Below, one piece after another: positions 1 to 9,126 of a stretch of DNA of 40,628 bases. Below the pieces are notes generated by a model, which worked only from the letters and a program-made list of their open reading frames with translations, ran no database searches and was not told the origin of the DNA. Origin of the DNA: an uncultured Candidatus Saccharibacteria bacterium (GTDB lineage Bacteria > Patescibacteriota > Saccharimonadia > Saccharimonadales > UBA4665); the NCBI GenBank assembly GCA_903900685.1, contig CAIUOC010000008.1, forward strand, positions 1-40,628, given 5' to 3'. Each line of letters begins with the position of its first letter. Position 1 is the stretch's first letter. A program made the position numbers and the translations under genes.

Positions 1-317
1 CTTGGAATAATTTCTAAGTTCTTTAAATGATTTAAGGTTTTATTATCTTGACTTATCTTTACAGCAGCAATGTCTGAGTCTATAGCAGTAACGAATGACT
101 TTGGATTACTAAAAGCTAGGAATATAGCCATGTATCCCCAGCCACACCCCCAATCTAAAGCATTCTTATAAACAATGTCTGATTTAATAATTTCATCTAT
201 CAATAATTTACTACCTACATCAATATTTTTCGGAGAAAATAAGTCAGGTAGTGTTCCAAAAACTAATTTGTGGTTTTTAACTTCTATTTCGATTAAGTTA
301 GTTTTTTTATTTGCCAT
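1..317 (-). CDS. RsmC-like class I SAM methyltransferase (3' end cut by window edge)
   Basis: This partial gene starts with ATG at 317 and runs off the left edge, leaving about 105 residues. The visible part has a motif like SPKNIDVGSKLL near residue 28, which resembles the entry of the RsmC/RlmG-type small-methyltransferase domain. It is followed by the SAM-binding glycine motif LDWGCGWGYMA near residue 54 and an acidic loop (AIDSD) near residue 80. The family transfers a methyl group from SAM to guanine N2 in rRNA; the exact substrate here is not determined. Its ATG lies one base after the uvrC stop codon, so translation is probably coupled to uvrC. The catalytic NPPF-type motif would lie outside the window, so the family call is good but the specific function is an inference. 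Confidence 0.72.
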   Translation of the reverse strand, partial: MANKKTNLIEIEVKNHKLVFGTLPDLFSPKNIDVGSKLLIDEIIKSDIVYKNALDWGCGWGYMAIFLAFSNPKSFVTAIDSDIAAVKISQDNKTLNHLKNLEIIP

Positions 318-318
318 A

Positions 319-1815
319 TTAATTATTAGTTTTTTTAAATTTACTTATTATATTGGCTTTTGATAGACCAACTAAACCAACAAGCTGACTGTTGGAAGCT
401 TGAGTAATTCCGGTTAATGATCCAAATTCACGTAGTAATTTCTTTTTAGTTACTGGACCAATTCCTGGTATATCATCGAGTAGGCTTCTTGTTTGTCGTT
501 TTTGTTTTAATACACTATGGTAACTTACTGCGAATCTATGACTCTCGTCACGAATTCTTTGAAGTAACTTCACTATATCTGAATTTACAGGAAGCACTAA
601 TTTAACAAATTTATCTGTCTCGCGAATAATTGTATTGTGGTATTTAAGGCTTTCATAGTTAAGCTCAACATTAGAGCCGCTATTATCGACTACAATTTCT
701 TCTTCTCTTTTAGCTAGTCCAATCATGGGTATGCTAAATCCTAGTTCATCTCGAGCCCTAATTGCGGATGACAATTGCCCCCTACCACCATCAATTAATA
801 TTAAATTAGGAACACCCCATGCTTTAACATTTTTAGCTGATAATCGTCTTGTTATAACTTCAAACATATGCCCAAAGTCGTTATTGCCTGCTAGTCTCAT
901 TTTAAACTTTCTATATTCAGATTTTTCAGGTAATCCATTTTTAAAAACAACCATACTAGCTACATTATCCGTACCCTGCATATGACTAATATCATAGCCT
1001 TCGATTCTTCTAGGAACATCTTTTAGAGATAGTATGTCGACGAGTCCAGTGATTGCTCGATCCTTAGATATATCTATTGTTTCACTGTCGGTAAATAATC
1101 TTTGTTTAGTTAGTGTCTTAAGAGCATATATTTGATTACGAAGTACACTAGCTCTTTCAAAGTCTTGTTTTTTAGCAGCTTGGTGCATACTTTTATCTAA
1201 GTTTACTATTAGATTTTTTCTATTACCTTCAATGTAGCTCATCAACATTCTAAGATTAGCTTTATAGGCTGAAAGTGATGTTTTGTCTTCTTCTATTCCT
1301 GGACATAAACCTAAATGGTATTGTAAGCAAGCCCTGTTAGGAATAATTCCGTTATGTGTTGAATATGGAAAAATTTTACGAAGTAAGCGAAGAGCCCCTT
1401 TAATATCACGACTACTTAAATATGGTCCATAATATTTAGCTTTATCATCAAGCGGACTTCGAGTCACAGTAACTGACGGATATGGATTATTGTAATTTAT
1501 TCTTATGTAACTATAGCTTTTATCATCTCTAAGAAGAATATTATATTTCGGTAAGTTACGTCTAATTAGCTCAGCTTCTAGAAATAATGCATCAAGTTCA
1601 CTATCAACAACCATCCAGTCAACATCCACTATCTCAGCAATCAGAGCTATTGTTTTTGGGTCTCTTAATTTACTTGATTGAAAATATTGCCTTACTCTAT
1701 TTTTTAAATTAGCAGCCTTACCAATATATATAACTTTGCCATTTTTATCCTTATGGAAATAAACACCTGGAGAGATGGGTAATGAATCTAATTTATTCTT
1801 CAATTGATTTGTCAT
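319..1815 (-). CDS. uvrC: UvrABC system protein C (excinuclease subunit)
   Basis: UvrC makes the two incisions around a DNA lesion after UvrA and UvrB have located it. The protein opens with a GIY-YIG nuclease domain (GVYFHKDKNGKVIYIGKA, residues 18-35). A short UvrB-binding UVR helix pair lies near residues 205-235 (SVLRNQIYALKTL). The RNase H-like nuclease follows, with the motifs EGYDISHMQGTDNVASMVVF, LILIDGGRGQL and DESHRFAVSYH, and the protein ends in helix-hairpin-helix DNA-binding motifs (DDIPGIGPVTKKKLL). At 498 residues it is about 100 shorter than the E. coli protein, but all four parts are present and the loss is in linkers. It sits 32 bases after the L25 gene, with a GAGGT ribosome-binding sequence upstream of the ATG, and is probably co-transcribed with it. 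Confidence 0.96.
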   Translation of the reverse strand: MTNQLKNKLDSLPISPGVYFHKDKNGKVIYIGKAANLKNRVRQYFQSSKLRDPKTIALIAEIVDVDWMVVDSELDALFLEAELIRRNLPKYNILLRDDKSYSYIRINYNNPYPSVTVTRSPLDDKAKYYGPYLSSRDIKGALRLLRKIFPYSTHNGIIPNRACLQYHLGLCPGIEEDKTSLSAYKANLRMLMSYIEGNRKNLIVNLDKSMHQAAKKQDFERASVLRNQIYALKTLTKQRLFTDSETIDISKDRAITGLVDILSLKDVPRRIEGYDISHMQGTDNVASMVVFKNGLPEKSEYRKFKMRLAGNNDFGHMFEVITRRLSAKNVKAWGVPNLILIDGGRGQLSSAIRARDELGFSIPMIGLAKREEEIVVDNSGSNVELNYESLKYHNTIIRETDKFVKLVLPVNSDIVKLLQRIRDESHRFAVSYHSVLKQKRQTRSLLDDIPGIGPVTKKKLLREFGSLTGITQASNSQLVGLVGLSKANIISKFKKTNN

Positions 1816-1847
1816 TAAAGATTACCTCAGGAGGTTTTTAAGAAAAA

Positions 1848-2507
1848 TTATTGTTTTTCTTTTACAGGTTCTTTATCAGTAGCTTCAGATTCAGTTGCAC
1901 CTTCTTTGGTTTCTTCGCTGGATTCTTCAGATTCTTCACTTAATTGCGCCTTAGTCTCTTCGACAATCGCAACTGTATGCTCAGGTTCTGTCATTATGAT
2001 AACCCCTTCAGGAGCGATAATATCAGCAACTGTTAACTTGTCGCCAAGTTCGACTAATTTTTCACCATTAACAGTTAACTCATCAGGAAGTTTAGATGGT
2101 ACTGCTTCAACTTCGACATGACTTATCATATGAATTATCATAAGGCCAGCCTTAGCTGCTGGACTATCACCAACTATATGAACTGGAATTTCAGCTTCTA
2201 CAGTCTGATTTGCATTTACAGCATTAAAAACAACATGCTTTAGCGTATTAAGTCTTGGATCAAGTTCAGCAGTTTTTATAAGTGCGGTGTACTTAACCTT
2301 GCCAATACTAATTTCAATCGGGTGATGTTTGCCGGCATGCTTATATGCTTTATAAATATCGGTATAATTACCCATTACAATAATACTGTCTTTTCCGTGG
2401 TCATGGATGACAGCTGGTAATATTCCTTGTTTTCTAAGATGCTTTACTGATTTGCCTAATATCTCTCTTTTTTGCAAATCTAAACCAATTATTTCTTGTT
2501 GTGACAT
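1848..2507 (-). CDS. rplY: 50S ribosomal protein L25/general stress protein CTC
   Basis: This is a two-domain L25/TL5/CTC protein that binds 5S rRNA in the large subunit. The N-terminal L25 domain (about residues 5-95) contains the typical stretch LGKSVKHLRKQGILPAVIH. The C-terminal TL5-like beta domain (about 100-190) contains EIPVHIVGDSPAAKAGL and the family-typical GEKLVELGDKLTVADI, IAPEGV. A glutamate- and serine-rich tail of about 35 residues follows. At 219 residues it has the long CTC form, not the 94-residue E. coli L25. The start is supported by AAAGGAG seven bases upstream. An extended -10 promoter at 2532-2540 drives it, and uvrC follows in the same direction. Confidence 0.93.
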   Translation of the reverse strand: MSQQEIIGLDLQKREILGKSVKHLRKQGILPAVIHDHGKDSIIVMGNYTDIYKAYKHAGKHHPIEISIGKVKYTALIKTAELDPRLNTLKHVVFNAVNANQTVEAEIPVHIVGDSPAAKAGLMIIHMISHVEVEAVPSKLPDELTVNGEKLVELGDKLTVADIIAPEGVIIMTEPEHTVAIVEETKAQLSEESEESSEETKEGATESEATDKEPVKEKQ

Positions 2508-2531
2508 TCAAACTCCTTTAATCTAAATAAC

Positions 2532-2560
2532 ATTATATCAAAAAAATGGACTCGTGAACA
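2532..2560 (-). promoter_or_regulatory. Promoter of rplY-uvrC
   Basis: On the minus strand there is a perfect extended -10 box, TGATATAAT (hexamer at 2532-2537, TG at 2539-2540). A weak -35-like TGTTCA lies at 2555-2560 with a 17-base spacer. The expected transcript start lies about 18 bases before the rplY ATG, leaving room for the AAAGGAG ribosome-binding site. The same 75-base gap must also hold the divergent promoter of the DedA gene. Confidence 0.65.
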
Positions 2561-2584
2561 GATATAAGTTAATCTTACTATAAT
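2555..2584 (+). promoter_or_regulatory. Candidate DedA promoter overlapping the start codon
   Basis: TGAACA (2555-2560), an 18-base spacer and a consensus TATAAT (2579-2584) face the DedA gene. Initiation seven bases downstream would fall inside the annotated coding region, past the ATG at 2583. Either a weaker TATAAG at 2563-2568 is the true -10 with a leader of a few bases, or the start is misassigned. No in-frame ATG occurs until codon 19. The true promoter is unresolved. Confidence 0.35.
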
Positions 2585-3212
2585 GTTTAATGTTAAAGAT
2601 ATAGTTCAAAACGGTGGACTCCTGCTAATTAGCTTTATGGTCTTTGCAGAATCTGGTATGCTTTTTGGATTTTTTCTTCCTGGAGACACCTTACTATTTT
2701 CTGCTGGTTTTTTAGCAGGTACAGGAAAAATATCCTTATTTTGGTTAATTATATGTGTTATTGCTTCAGCTATTGCCGGCTGTAACGTTGGATATGAAAT
2801 TGGAAAAAGAGGTGGTCGAAAATTATTCAGCAAACCTGACGGAATACTTTTTCGACAAGAATATGTGACTAAAGCTGAAGATTTTTATGAAAGAAATGGC
2901 GGTAAAACAATCGCAATCGCTCAATTTGTTCCAATCGCAAGAACTTTTGTTCCAGTAGTAGCTGGAATTGCCAGGATGAACCGCCGGAAATTTGTAATAT
3001 ATAACGTAATCGGTGTTGGTCTATGGGGTGCTGGTGTTGTGCTGCTTGGAGATTTCCTAGGTAAAAAAATACCAAATATCGATAAGTTCCTTCTTCCTGT
3101 TATCGGAGTGGCAGTAATTATAAGTTTCGGGCCAATGCTATATAATATTGCAAAAGCACTAATTCAAGATTATAAGAGAAAACAAAATAAAGTTCATAAG
3201 AAAGAAAAATAA
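2583..3212 (+). CDS. DedA family membrane protein (SNARE-associated/VTT domain)
   Basis: DedA proteins are multi-pass membrane proteins of the half-transporter superfamily. Members take part in lipid-carrier recycling and membrane homeostasis. The diagnostic parts are visible: ESGMLFGFFLPGDTLLFSAGF near residues 23-43, with the proline and aspartate of the re-entrant loop, and the FVPIARTFVPVVAGIARM motif near residues 115-132 containing the conserved arginine. Hydrophobic segments lie at about 10-30, 50-72, 140-160 and 168-188. It ends in a basic tail. It is one of only two intact plus-strand genes here. The first ATG has no Shine-Dalgarno sequence and overlaps a TATAAT; the homology-typical N terminus (DIVQNGG...) still argues for this start. 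Its stop is one base from the uvrA stop, in convergent orientation. Confidence 0.92.
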   Translation: MFNVKDIVQNGGLLLISFMVFAESGMLFGFFLPGDTLLFSAGFLAGTGKISLFWLIICVIASAIAGCNVGYEIGKRGGRKLFSKPDGILFRQEYVTKAEDFYERNGGKTIAIAQFVPIARTFVPVVAGIARMNRRKFVIYNVIGVGLWGAGVVLLGDFLGKKIPNIDKFLLPVIGVAVIISFGPMLYNIAKALIQDYKRKQNKVHKKEK

Positions 3213-3213
3213 A

Positions 3214-6024
3214 CTATAGTAGTTTAGCTAAGTATTCGCCAGTGAAACTAGCCTTATTTTTAGATACTTGTTCGGGAGTACCTGAAGCAATAATTTGACC
3301 GCCAGCTTGTCCACCAGCTGGACCCATATCAATTAGATGATCAGCGTTTTTAATAACATCAAGGTTGTGTTCAATTATTAGCATAGAATTACCGGCATTA
3401 ACAAGTGCATGAAGGACTTTTAACAGTTTATCTATATCAGCCATATGAAGTCCAGTTGTTGGTTCATCTAGTATATACAAAGTTTTACCAGTTGGTCTTC
3501 TAGATAATTCACTGGCTAGTTTTATTCGCTGAGCTTCACCTCCACTTAAAGTTGTTGCTGACTGGCCTAATTTAATATAGCCAAGGCCAACATCAACTAA
3601 GGTTTCTAATTTCCTAGCAATTGTGGGAATATTCTGAAAAAACTCTAAAGCTTGTTCACAGGTCATTTCTAGAACATCGCTGATAGTTTTACCTTTAAAG
3701 TGGATTTCAAGTACTTCTCGGTTATATCTTTTACCATGACAAACCTCACAAACTACATAAACGTCTGGCAAAAAATGCATTTCAATTTTAATAATTCCAT
3801 CGCCGGAGCAGTTTTCACATCTTCCTCCCTTAACATTAAAGCTGAAACGGCCTGTAGAGTAGCCTCTAAGACGAGATTCTGGAGTATTGGCATATAATTC
3901 CCTAATTGGTGTGAATAGTCCTGTGTAGGTTGCAGGATTAGATCTTGGAGTTCTACCGATTGCAGATTGATCTATGACTATTGCTTTATCTAATTCTTTA
4001 ATTCCCTGTATATCATCATGACTACCGGGAACAGTATTAGCTCTATGTAGTCTGGCAAGTAACTCTTTTGCTAAAATATCGTTAATGAGAGTTGACTTAC
4101 CAGATCCACTAACCCCAGAAATAACAACCATCATTCCAAGTGGAATCGTTACATTAATGTTTTTTAAGTTGTTTTCTTTAGCGCCAATTATTTTCAATTC
4201 CTTACCATTACCTTTGCGACGCTTCGATGGAGTAGAAATTCTTTTTTTATCGCTCAAATATTGACCAGTTAAACTTTTTGGATTGGCAATTATGTCTTTA
4301 GGTGTTCCAGAAGCAACAATTGTTCCTCCATGTATTCCAGCTCCTGGACCAATATCAAGTACAAAGTCAGCAGCTAAAATTGTCTCTTCATCATGCTCAA
4401 CAACTATTACACTATTTCCTATATCTCTAAGATGCAATAAAGTCGAAATAAGTTTTGCATTATCTTTTTGATGTAAGCCAATACTTGGCTCATCTAATAC
4501 ATATAAAACCCCTGTTAGTCCAGAACCTATTTGAGTTGCTAGTCTGATTCTTTGAGCTTCACCTCCACTTAAAGTTGTAGCTGAGCGAGCCAATGTTAGA
4601 TAATTGAGACCAACGTTCTGCATAAAACTAAGTCTTACCGTTAACTCTTTTAAAATCTGAGCAGCAATATGCTTCTCTCTGTCACTAAGATTAATATTAC
4701 CCAAGAAATCAATGGCATCATCTATGCTAAGCTCACAAATATCCATTATCGAGACATCACTAACAGTAATTGCCAAGACCTCTGGTTTTAGTCTACGTCC
4801 ACTGCATTTGTTACAGGGTTTTTCGCGCATAAATCTTTCTATGTCGCGTCGCATAAAGTCACTTTCAGTTTCTTTATGTCTACGTTCTAGGTTAGTGACA
4901 ACTCCCTCGTATGTAGAGCTGAATGTCCTCCCGCCACCTAGGCTTATTTTATATACTTCATCGCCGGTACCATAAAAGATTAAATCCATTTGTTTTTGAG
5001 TTAATTCAGAAGTTGGAACAGAAAGTGAGAATTTATATTTTTCTGCGACTGCAGTTAGTTTTTTCATATACCAGGCATCAACACTAAATCTATTGAATGG
5101 TCTTATTGCCCCTTCGGCAATCGATAATCGACCGTTAGGAATTACAAGCTCAGGATCAACTTCAAGACGATTGCCAAGTCCTGTACAAACTGGACACGCG
5201 CCGAAAGGAGAATTAAAACTAAATGTTCTTGGCTCAAGATCTGGTATTGAGATATCCGGATGGTCAATACAGGCATATTTTAGACTATATAGTGTTTCTG
5301 TTTCACTATCGGCATCTATTATGAGAATTTTACCAGCTGCTATTTCAAGAGCTTGTTCTATAGATTGAGTTAGTCGAGTTTGACTATCAGCATTATTTAC
5401 TAATCGATCGACAATAATTTCTATTTTATGCTTGAAGTTTTTATCAAGTTCAGGAAATTCATCAAGCGAATAGACTACATTATCTACCCTAACACGTGCG
5501 AAACCAGCCCGCATATATTGTTCAGGAATATGTTCAAAAGCACCTTTCTTATCTTCAATAATTGGAGCAAGAATCATTAATTTATGATCCACTGAGTTTA
5601 CTCTAATTTTATCGGAAATATCAGCGATAGTTTGGCGCTCTACTAACTTGAAACAGATTGGGCAATGAGGTACACCAATTCTAGCAAATAACAATCTCAG
5701 ATAATCATAAATCTCGGTTACGGTTGCAACCGTACTACGTGGATTCCTGGAAGTAGATTTTTGATCAATACTAATAGCTGGAGATAATCCATCTATTTGA
5801 TCAACATCTGGTTTTTCCATAATACCTAAAAATTGTCGAGCGTAACTACTTAATGACTCAACGTAACGACGCTGGCCTTCTGCATAAATCGTATCAAAAG
5901 CAAGACTAGATTTTCCTGAACCAGATAGTCCAGTCATAACTACTAATTTATCTCTAGGAATAACAGTACTGATATCCTTGAGATTATGTTCTCTTGCTCC
6001 CTTGATTGTAATATATTCTGCCAT
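3214..6024 (-). CDS. uvrA: UvrABC system protein A (excinuclease ATPase)
   Basis: UvrA is the dimeric damage-sensing ATPase that loads UvrB. At 936 residues it is full length (E. coli 940). It has two ABC modules: Walker [10 protein letters not shown] at residues 32-40 and GVSGSGKST in the second half, each with an LSGGEAQRI signature. The zinc modules are intact, with CPVC at the first insertion domain, CNKCSGRRL, and the C-terminal finger CENCSGDG...[10 protein letters not shown] that reads damaged DNA. The gene is monocistronic, convergent with DedA and divergent from the small membrane protein gene. There is no good Shine-Dalgarno before the ATG. A TATAAT lies at 6040-6045, so the leader would be only about nine bases. 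Confidence 0.98.
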   Translation of the reverse strand: MAEYITIKGAREHNLKDISTVIPRDKLVVMTGLSGSGKSSLAFDTIYAEGQRRYVESLSSYARQFLGIMEKPDVDQIDGLSPAISIDQKSTSRNPRSTVATVTEIYDYLRLLFARIGVPHCPICFKLVERQTIADISDKIRVNSVDHKLMILAPIIEDKKGAFEHIPEQYMRAGFARVRVDNVVYSLDEFPELDKNFKHKIEIIVDRLVNNADSQTRLTQSIEQALEIAAGKILIIDADSETETLYSLKYACIDHPDISIPDLEPRTFSFNSPFGACPVCTGLGNRLEVDPELVIPNGRLSIAEGAIRPFNRFSVDAWYMKKLTAVAEKYKFSLSVPTSELTQKQMDLIFYGTGDEVYKISLGGGRTFSSTYEGVVTNLERRHKETESDFMRRDIERFMREKPCNKCSGRRLKPEVLAITVSDVSIMDICELSIDDAIDFLGNINLSDREKHIAAQILKELTVRLSFMQNVGLNYLTLARSATTLSGGEAQRIRLATQIGSGLTGVLYVLDEPSIGLHQKDNAKLISTLLHLRDIGNSVIVVEHDEETILAADFVLDIGPGAGIHGGTIVASGTPKDIIANPKSLTGQYLSDKKRISTPSKRRKGNGKELKIIGAKENNLKNINVTIPLGMMVVISGVSGSGKSTLINDILAKELLARLHRANTVPGSHDDIQGIKELDKAIVIDQSAIGRTPRSNPATYTGLFTPIRELYANTPESRLRGYSTGRFSFNVKGGRCENCSGDGIIKIEMHFLPDVYVVCEVCHGKRYNREVLEIHFKGKTISDVLEMTCEQALEFFQNIPTIARKLETLVDVGLGYIKLGQSATTLSGGEAQRIKLASELSRRPTGKTLYILDEPTTGLHMADIDKLLKVLHALVNAGNSMLIIEHNLDVIKNADHLIDMGPAGGQAGGQIIASGTPEQVSKNKASFTGEYLAKLL

Positions 6025-6039
6025 AATTTAGGTCGCCCA

Positions 6040-6045
6040 ATTATA
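6040..6045 (-). promoter_or_regulatory. -10 box of uvrA
   Basis: A consensus TATAAT lies on the minus strand 15 bases before the uvrA ATG, with no convincing -35 hexamer (TAGCTT at the right distance). No LexA/SOS-box-like palindrome is visible around it. Confidence 0.45.
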
Positions 6046-6126
6046 CATTAAATTAAGCTAAAAAGCTATATATATTTATGCAGTCAAACTTATATTATTA
6101 AAATGCTTATACTTTATAAAATAGTA

Positions 6127-6155
6127 TTGCTTGTATGTCATTTTTGTTGTATGAT
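6127..6155 (+). promoter_or_regulatory. Promoter of the small membrane protein gene
   Basis: TTGCTT (6127-6132), a 17-base spacer and TATGAT (6150-6155) make a near-consensus sigma-70 promoter on the plus strand. The predicted start near 6162 gives a leader of about 26 bases that carries AGGAG at 6170-6174. Confidence 0.7.
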
Positions 6156-6187
6156 GTAATCCAACTTTTAGGAGTGAGAAAACTATC

Positions 6188-6394
6188 ATGCAAGACCTTT
6201 TAGTGCTAGGAATTATTCCTTACACCAACATCATACTTACATTCAATGAATATGTTATTTTAATAGTTATGGTTAGTGTTATTGCAATATTGATTCTTAG
6301 AAAAACAAACAATTTTTTCAAACTTAGACTATTTTTTGGATTATTAATTATGTTAGCTAGAAAAGATATAATTTCTAAAAATCTACCGGCATAA
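6188..6394 (+). CDS. Small single-helix membrane protein, unknown function
   Basis: I do not recognise a named family. The 68-residue product has a polar start, a segment IPYTNIILTF, then one strong transmembrane helix (about residues 22-38, rich in I, L and V) followed by RKTNN and a basic tail. This predicts one membrane anchor. It is supported as a real gene by its own near-consensus promoter at 6127-6155 and by AGGAG 13 bases before the ATG, which is a slightly long spacing. Its last 20 bases overlap the 3' end of the convergent exonuclease I gene, so the C terminus may be poorly constrained. I have a vague impression that CPR genomes carry short proteins with a similar PGTN-like segment before a helix, but cannot verify it. 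Confidence 0.55.
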   Translation: MQDLLVLGIIPYTNIILTFNEYVILIVMVSVIAILILRKTNNFFKLRLFFGLLIMLARKDIISKNLPA

Positions 6395-7805
6395 TTGCCT
6401 CAGCCCAGAGTTTTAATTCCTCCATTAAATAAATTTGGTCAGAAGTTAAGTTTGGCTTCAACTGTATATCTGCTATCGATTTTAAATAATTAGCCATTTT
6501 TGATTTATCTTCGCCTTTCAATAAACTATTGATTTTATGTTTTTGCCACAATGCATCAATTTCATCGGTTTTTTGATCAGGATAATTGCGAGCAACGAAT
6601 AAAGGATATAATTGAGATAGTCTTTTATCGTTGAAATCAGGTGGATATTCATAATCAAAATTTACAGAATGTACCTTAACTGTATTTCTCTTATCTTCAT
6701 CGCCAATAAAGCCATCATATAATTTACTTTCTACAGAGGAAAATTCTTTTATATTAGTATTTTCTCTATTTATTTCAATTACTTTTCTAGCTTTTAAGAT
6801 ATTAGTTATTAATTCCTGGGAATTCAAAAGTTTTTTATAATTTGTGTCAATAATCTTACGATCAAGTTTTAATCTTTTAGCATCTTCATTCCTAAGTACA
6901 GCAAGAGGTGCTATACTCGGACATCGATTGAATTGAAGTTTCTTGATTGGTAATCTTGGCCCAATATAGTCCTTATTGTATTGCCACATAGCTACTAAAT
7001 CATCGACCGATAATGACTTGTAATTATCCGGATCAAGCGTTAAATCATAAACTAATACTCCTTGAGAGTCTTGGCTTCCTTCAACGACACTAACAATTGA
7101 AGTCTTTTCGTGATCTGAAGAAAAACTTCCGGATGTATATAAAAATTGTTTCGAAGTTAAAACTAACTGACTAACACTTTTTTTATCTCTTATTGAAAGC
7201 ATAAAATCAAAAAGTTTTGGTTGTTTAGTTTTAATTAATTTAGCCAGGCCAATTAAAGCTTCAACATCACTCATAGCATCATGGGCCTTGGTGTGTAATA
7301 TATTATTTTCATTAGCAAGTTTTTCTAATTGATTGTTAGATTTACCCTCGAAATCTATTGGCCATTTAATTCCTTCAGGACGCAAAGCTCTAGTAATTCT
7401 GATTATGTCTAAGAGATCCCATTTGGAACGTCCCTCTTTCCATTGCCATTCATAGGCATCATAAAGATTACGGTAAAGTAAAAACCTAATAAACTCATCA
7501 TCAAAACTAATACTGTTATAGCCTATAAAAATTGTTCCAGGTATAGCAATTTCAGTATTAAATTGCTTAATAAATTCATCCTCAGTAATTCCATCCTTGA
7601 GAGTTTTTTGCGGAGTAATTCCAGTAATTAAAATTGCACCAGGGTCTGGTAAGCAATCTTCGGACTGTTTAATAAGTATGTTTATAGGATCGCCGATTAG
7701 TTCTAGATTCATATCTGTTCTTTGACCAGCAAACTGCATTATTCTAGCCTCTCTTGGATTCAGACCAGTAGTTTCTAAATCGTAAAAGAAAAAGCTTGTA
7801 TCCAT
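6375..7805 (-). CDS. sbcB: Exodeoxyribonuclease I (3'-5' ssDNA exonuclease)
   Basis: Exonuclease I degrades single-stranded DNA from the 3' end in recombination and mismatch repair. The 476 residues match the E. coli length almost exactly. The DEDDh active site is complete: D9 and E11 in YDLETTG, D102/D103 in SFDDEF, and H175 and D180 in HDAMSD. Highly characteristic ExoI stretches include LPDPGAILITGITPQ, SKWDLLDIIR and ALRPEGIKWP. The middle part holds the ExoI SH3-like region (CPSIAPLAVLR) and the C-terminal third is helical. It lies three bases after the Obg gene and is probably co-transcribed with it. ExoI is best known from Gammaproteobacteria, so its presence in a reduced genome is notable. 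Confidence 0.95.
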   Translation of the reverse strand: MDTSFFFYDLETTGLNPREARIMQFAGQRTDMNLELIGDPINILIKQSEDCLPDPGAILITGITPQKTLKDGITEDEFIKQFNTEIAIPGTIFIGYNSISFDDEFIRFLLYRNLYDAYEWQWKEGRSKWDLLDIIRITRALRPEGIKWPIDFEGKSNNQLEKLANENNILHTKAHDAMSDVEALIGLAKLIKTKQPKLFDFMLSIRDKKSVSQLVLTSKQFLYTSGSFSSDHEKTSIVSVVEGSQDSQGVLVYDLTLDPDNYKSLSVDDLVAMWQYNKDYIGPRLPIKKLQFNRCPSIAPLAVLRNEDAKRLKLDRKIIDTNYKKLLNSQELITNILKARKVIEINRENTNIKEFSSVESKLYDGFIGDEDKRNTVKVHSVNFDYEYPPDFNDKRLSQLYPLFVARNYPDQKTDEIDALWQKHKINSLLKGEDKSKMANYLKSIADIQLKPNLTSDQIYLMEELKLWAEAIMPVDF

Positions 7806-7808
7806 AAT

Positions 7809-9089
7809 TTAATAGATCAATTCGCCCTTATTGCCAACGTAAATTTTTTGGCCTCTCTCAAGTCCCTGTCGGTTTAAATCCTGTATAACACCCGTTTTTT
7901 TCATTACATCTCTTAATCTTTGAACGCTTTCAGGATTGTCGAAATCAGTTCGAGAAGCAAACTTTTCTATATTCTTCCCAGTTACTATGTATTCATTTTT
8001 GCGCTTAGATATCTTATAGGTAGCACCTTCTTCTGGTAGTCTAATAACTAAAATTTCGTTAGATTGCTTAACTACCTTATTTAAGGCTTTCTTCTTTTGA
8101 TTACCAACTAATTTGCTAACTTCTCTAAGGAACACGTCAAGATTTTTATGAGTGGCTGCGGAAATTGTAATTACCTTTACATTTTTTGGTACGATTTTTT
8201 CAAGTTTTGTAATTAGTTTTGTAATTGCCTTTTCATCTAGGGCTTCTGTTTTATTAATCACGACTATTTGTGGTCGATCGGTTAGATCGATTGAATACAA
8301 CTTAAGTTCTTTTTGAATAGTCTTATAGGCTTTAGATATATTCTCGCCATAAGCATCAATTAGATGGACTAGGACAAGTGTTCGTTCAACGTGTCTTAAG
8401 AACTCATCGCCCAATCCCTTTCCCTTAGCAGCTCCCTCAATAAGCCCAGGAATATCTGCAAAAAGTAGTGAATTATGTTTGTCTAAATCGGCAACTCCTA
8501 AATTTGGCGTTAGTGTTGTAAATGGATAATTAGCGATTTCTGGTCGAGCATTGGAAATAACAGATAATAACGTGGATTTACCAGCATTCGGTAAACCAAT
8601 TAAACCAACATCGGCAATTGATTTAAGTTCCAAACGAGCAGCTACAGCTTCTCCTGGTTCACCTTTTTCAGCAAATCTTGGAGCCTGTCTAACAGAACTA
8701 ATAAAGTGAGCATTGCCAAATCCTCCTCTACCACCCTTAGCAATAACTACTTTTTGTTGATTTTCTGTTATATCGGCCAGTATCTGATCGTCCTCATCGT
8801 AAACAACTGTTCCGAGTGGCATTGATATGAACGTGTCTTTACCGCTACGACCATGTTTTTTTTGTTTTTCACCGGCATTACCTGATTCTGCACGTACTTC
8901 TTTCTGGTAGCGAAAATTAGATAAGGTGTTCTCGTTATTACTACCAATTAAAATTACATCACCGCCGTTTCCGCCATCACCACCGTCAGGACCACCTCTG
9001 TCAATAAATTTTTCATGCCTAAAACTGATGTTGCCGTTTCCGCCATCACCAGCAATAAAAATAATATTTGCTTTGTCTATAAAACTCAT
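7809..9089 (-). CDS. obg: GTPase Obg/CgtA (ribosome assembly)
   Basis: Obg is a GTPase that acts in 50S assembly and stress control. The N-terminal glycine-rich Obg fold spans residues 1-157, with repeated GGxGG turns such as GGPDGGDGGNGGD. The G domain follows, with the P-loop GLPNAGKST at 165-173, the switch II motif ADIPGLIEGA at 211-220 and the NKTE specificity motif near 265. The C-terminal OCT domain (about 350-426) is present (EYIVTGKNIEKFASRTDFDN). It has 426 residues, the usual three-domain length. The ATG is preceded by TATACT only ten bases upstream, so the mRNA may have almost no leader. exoI follows after three bases. Confidence 0.97.
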   Translation of the reverse strand: MSFIDKANIIFIAGDGGNGNISFRHEKFIDRGGPDGGDGGNGGDVILIGSNNENTLSNFRYQKEVRAESGNAGEKQKKHGRSGKDTFISMPLGTVVYDEDDQILADITENQQKVVIAKGGRGGFGNAHFISSVRQAPRFAEKGEPGEAVAARLELKSIADVGLIGLPNAGKSTLLSVISNARPEIANYPFTTLTPNLGVADLDKHNSLLFADIPGLIEGAAKGKGLGDEFLRHVERTLVLVHLIDAYGENISKAYKTIQKELKLYSIDLTDRPQIVVINKTEALDEKAITKLITKLEKIVPKNVKVITISAATHKNLDVFLREVSKLVGNQKKKALNKVVKQSNEILVIRLPEEGATYKISKRKNEYIVTGKNIEKFASRTDFDNPESVQRLRDVMKKTGVIQDLNRQGLERGQKIYVGNKGELIY

Positions 9090-9126
9090 GACTTAATACA
9101 GTATAACCTATATTTAACAGATACGC

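Noticed and set aside
1816-1847. CCTCAGGAGG palindrome before uvrC as a hairpin hiding the ribosome site
   Set aside because: The arms leave a two-base loop, which cannot form; it is simply a Shine-Dalgarno sequence with a chance mirror.
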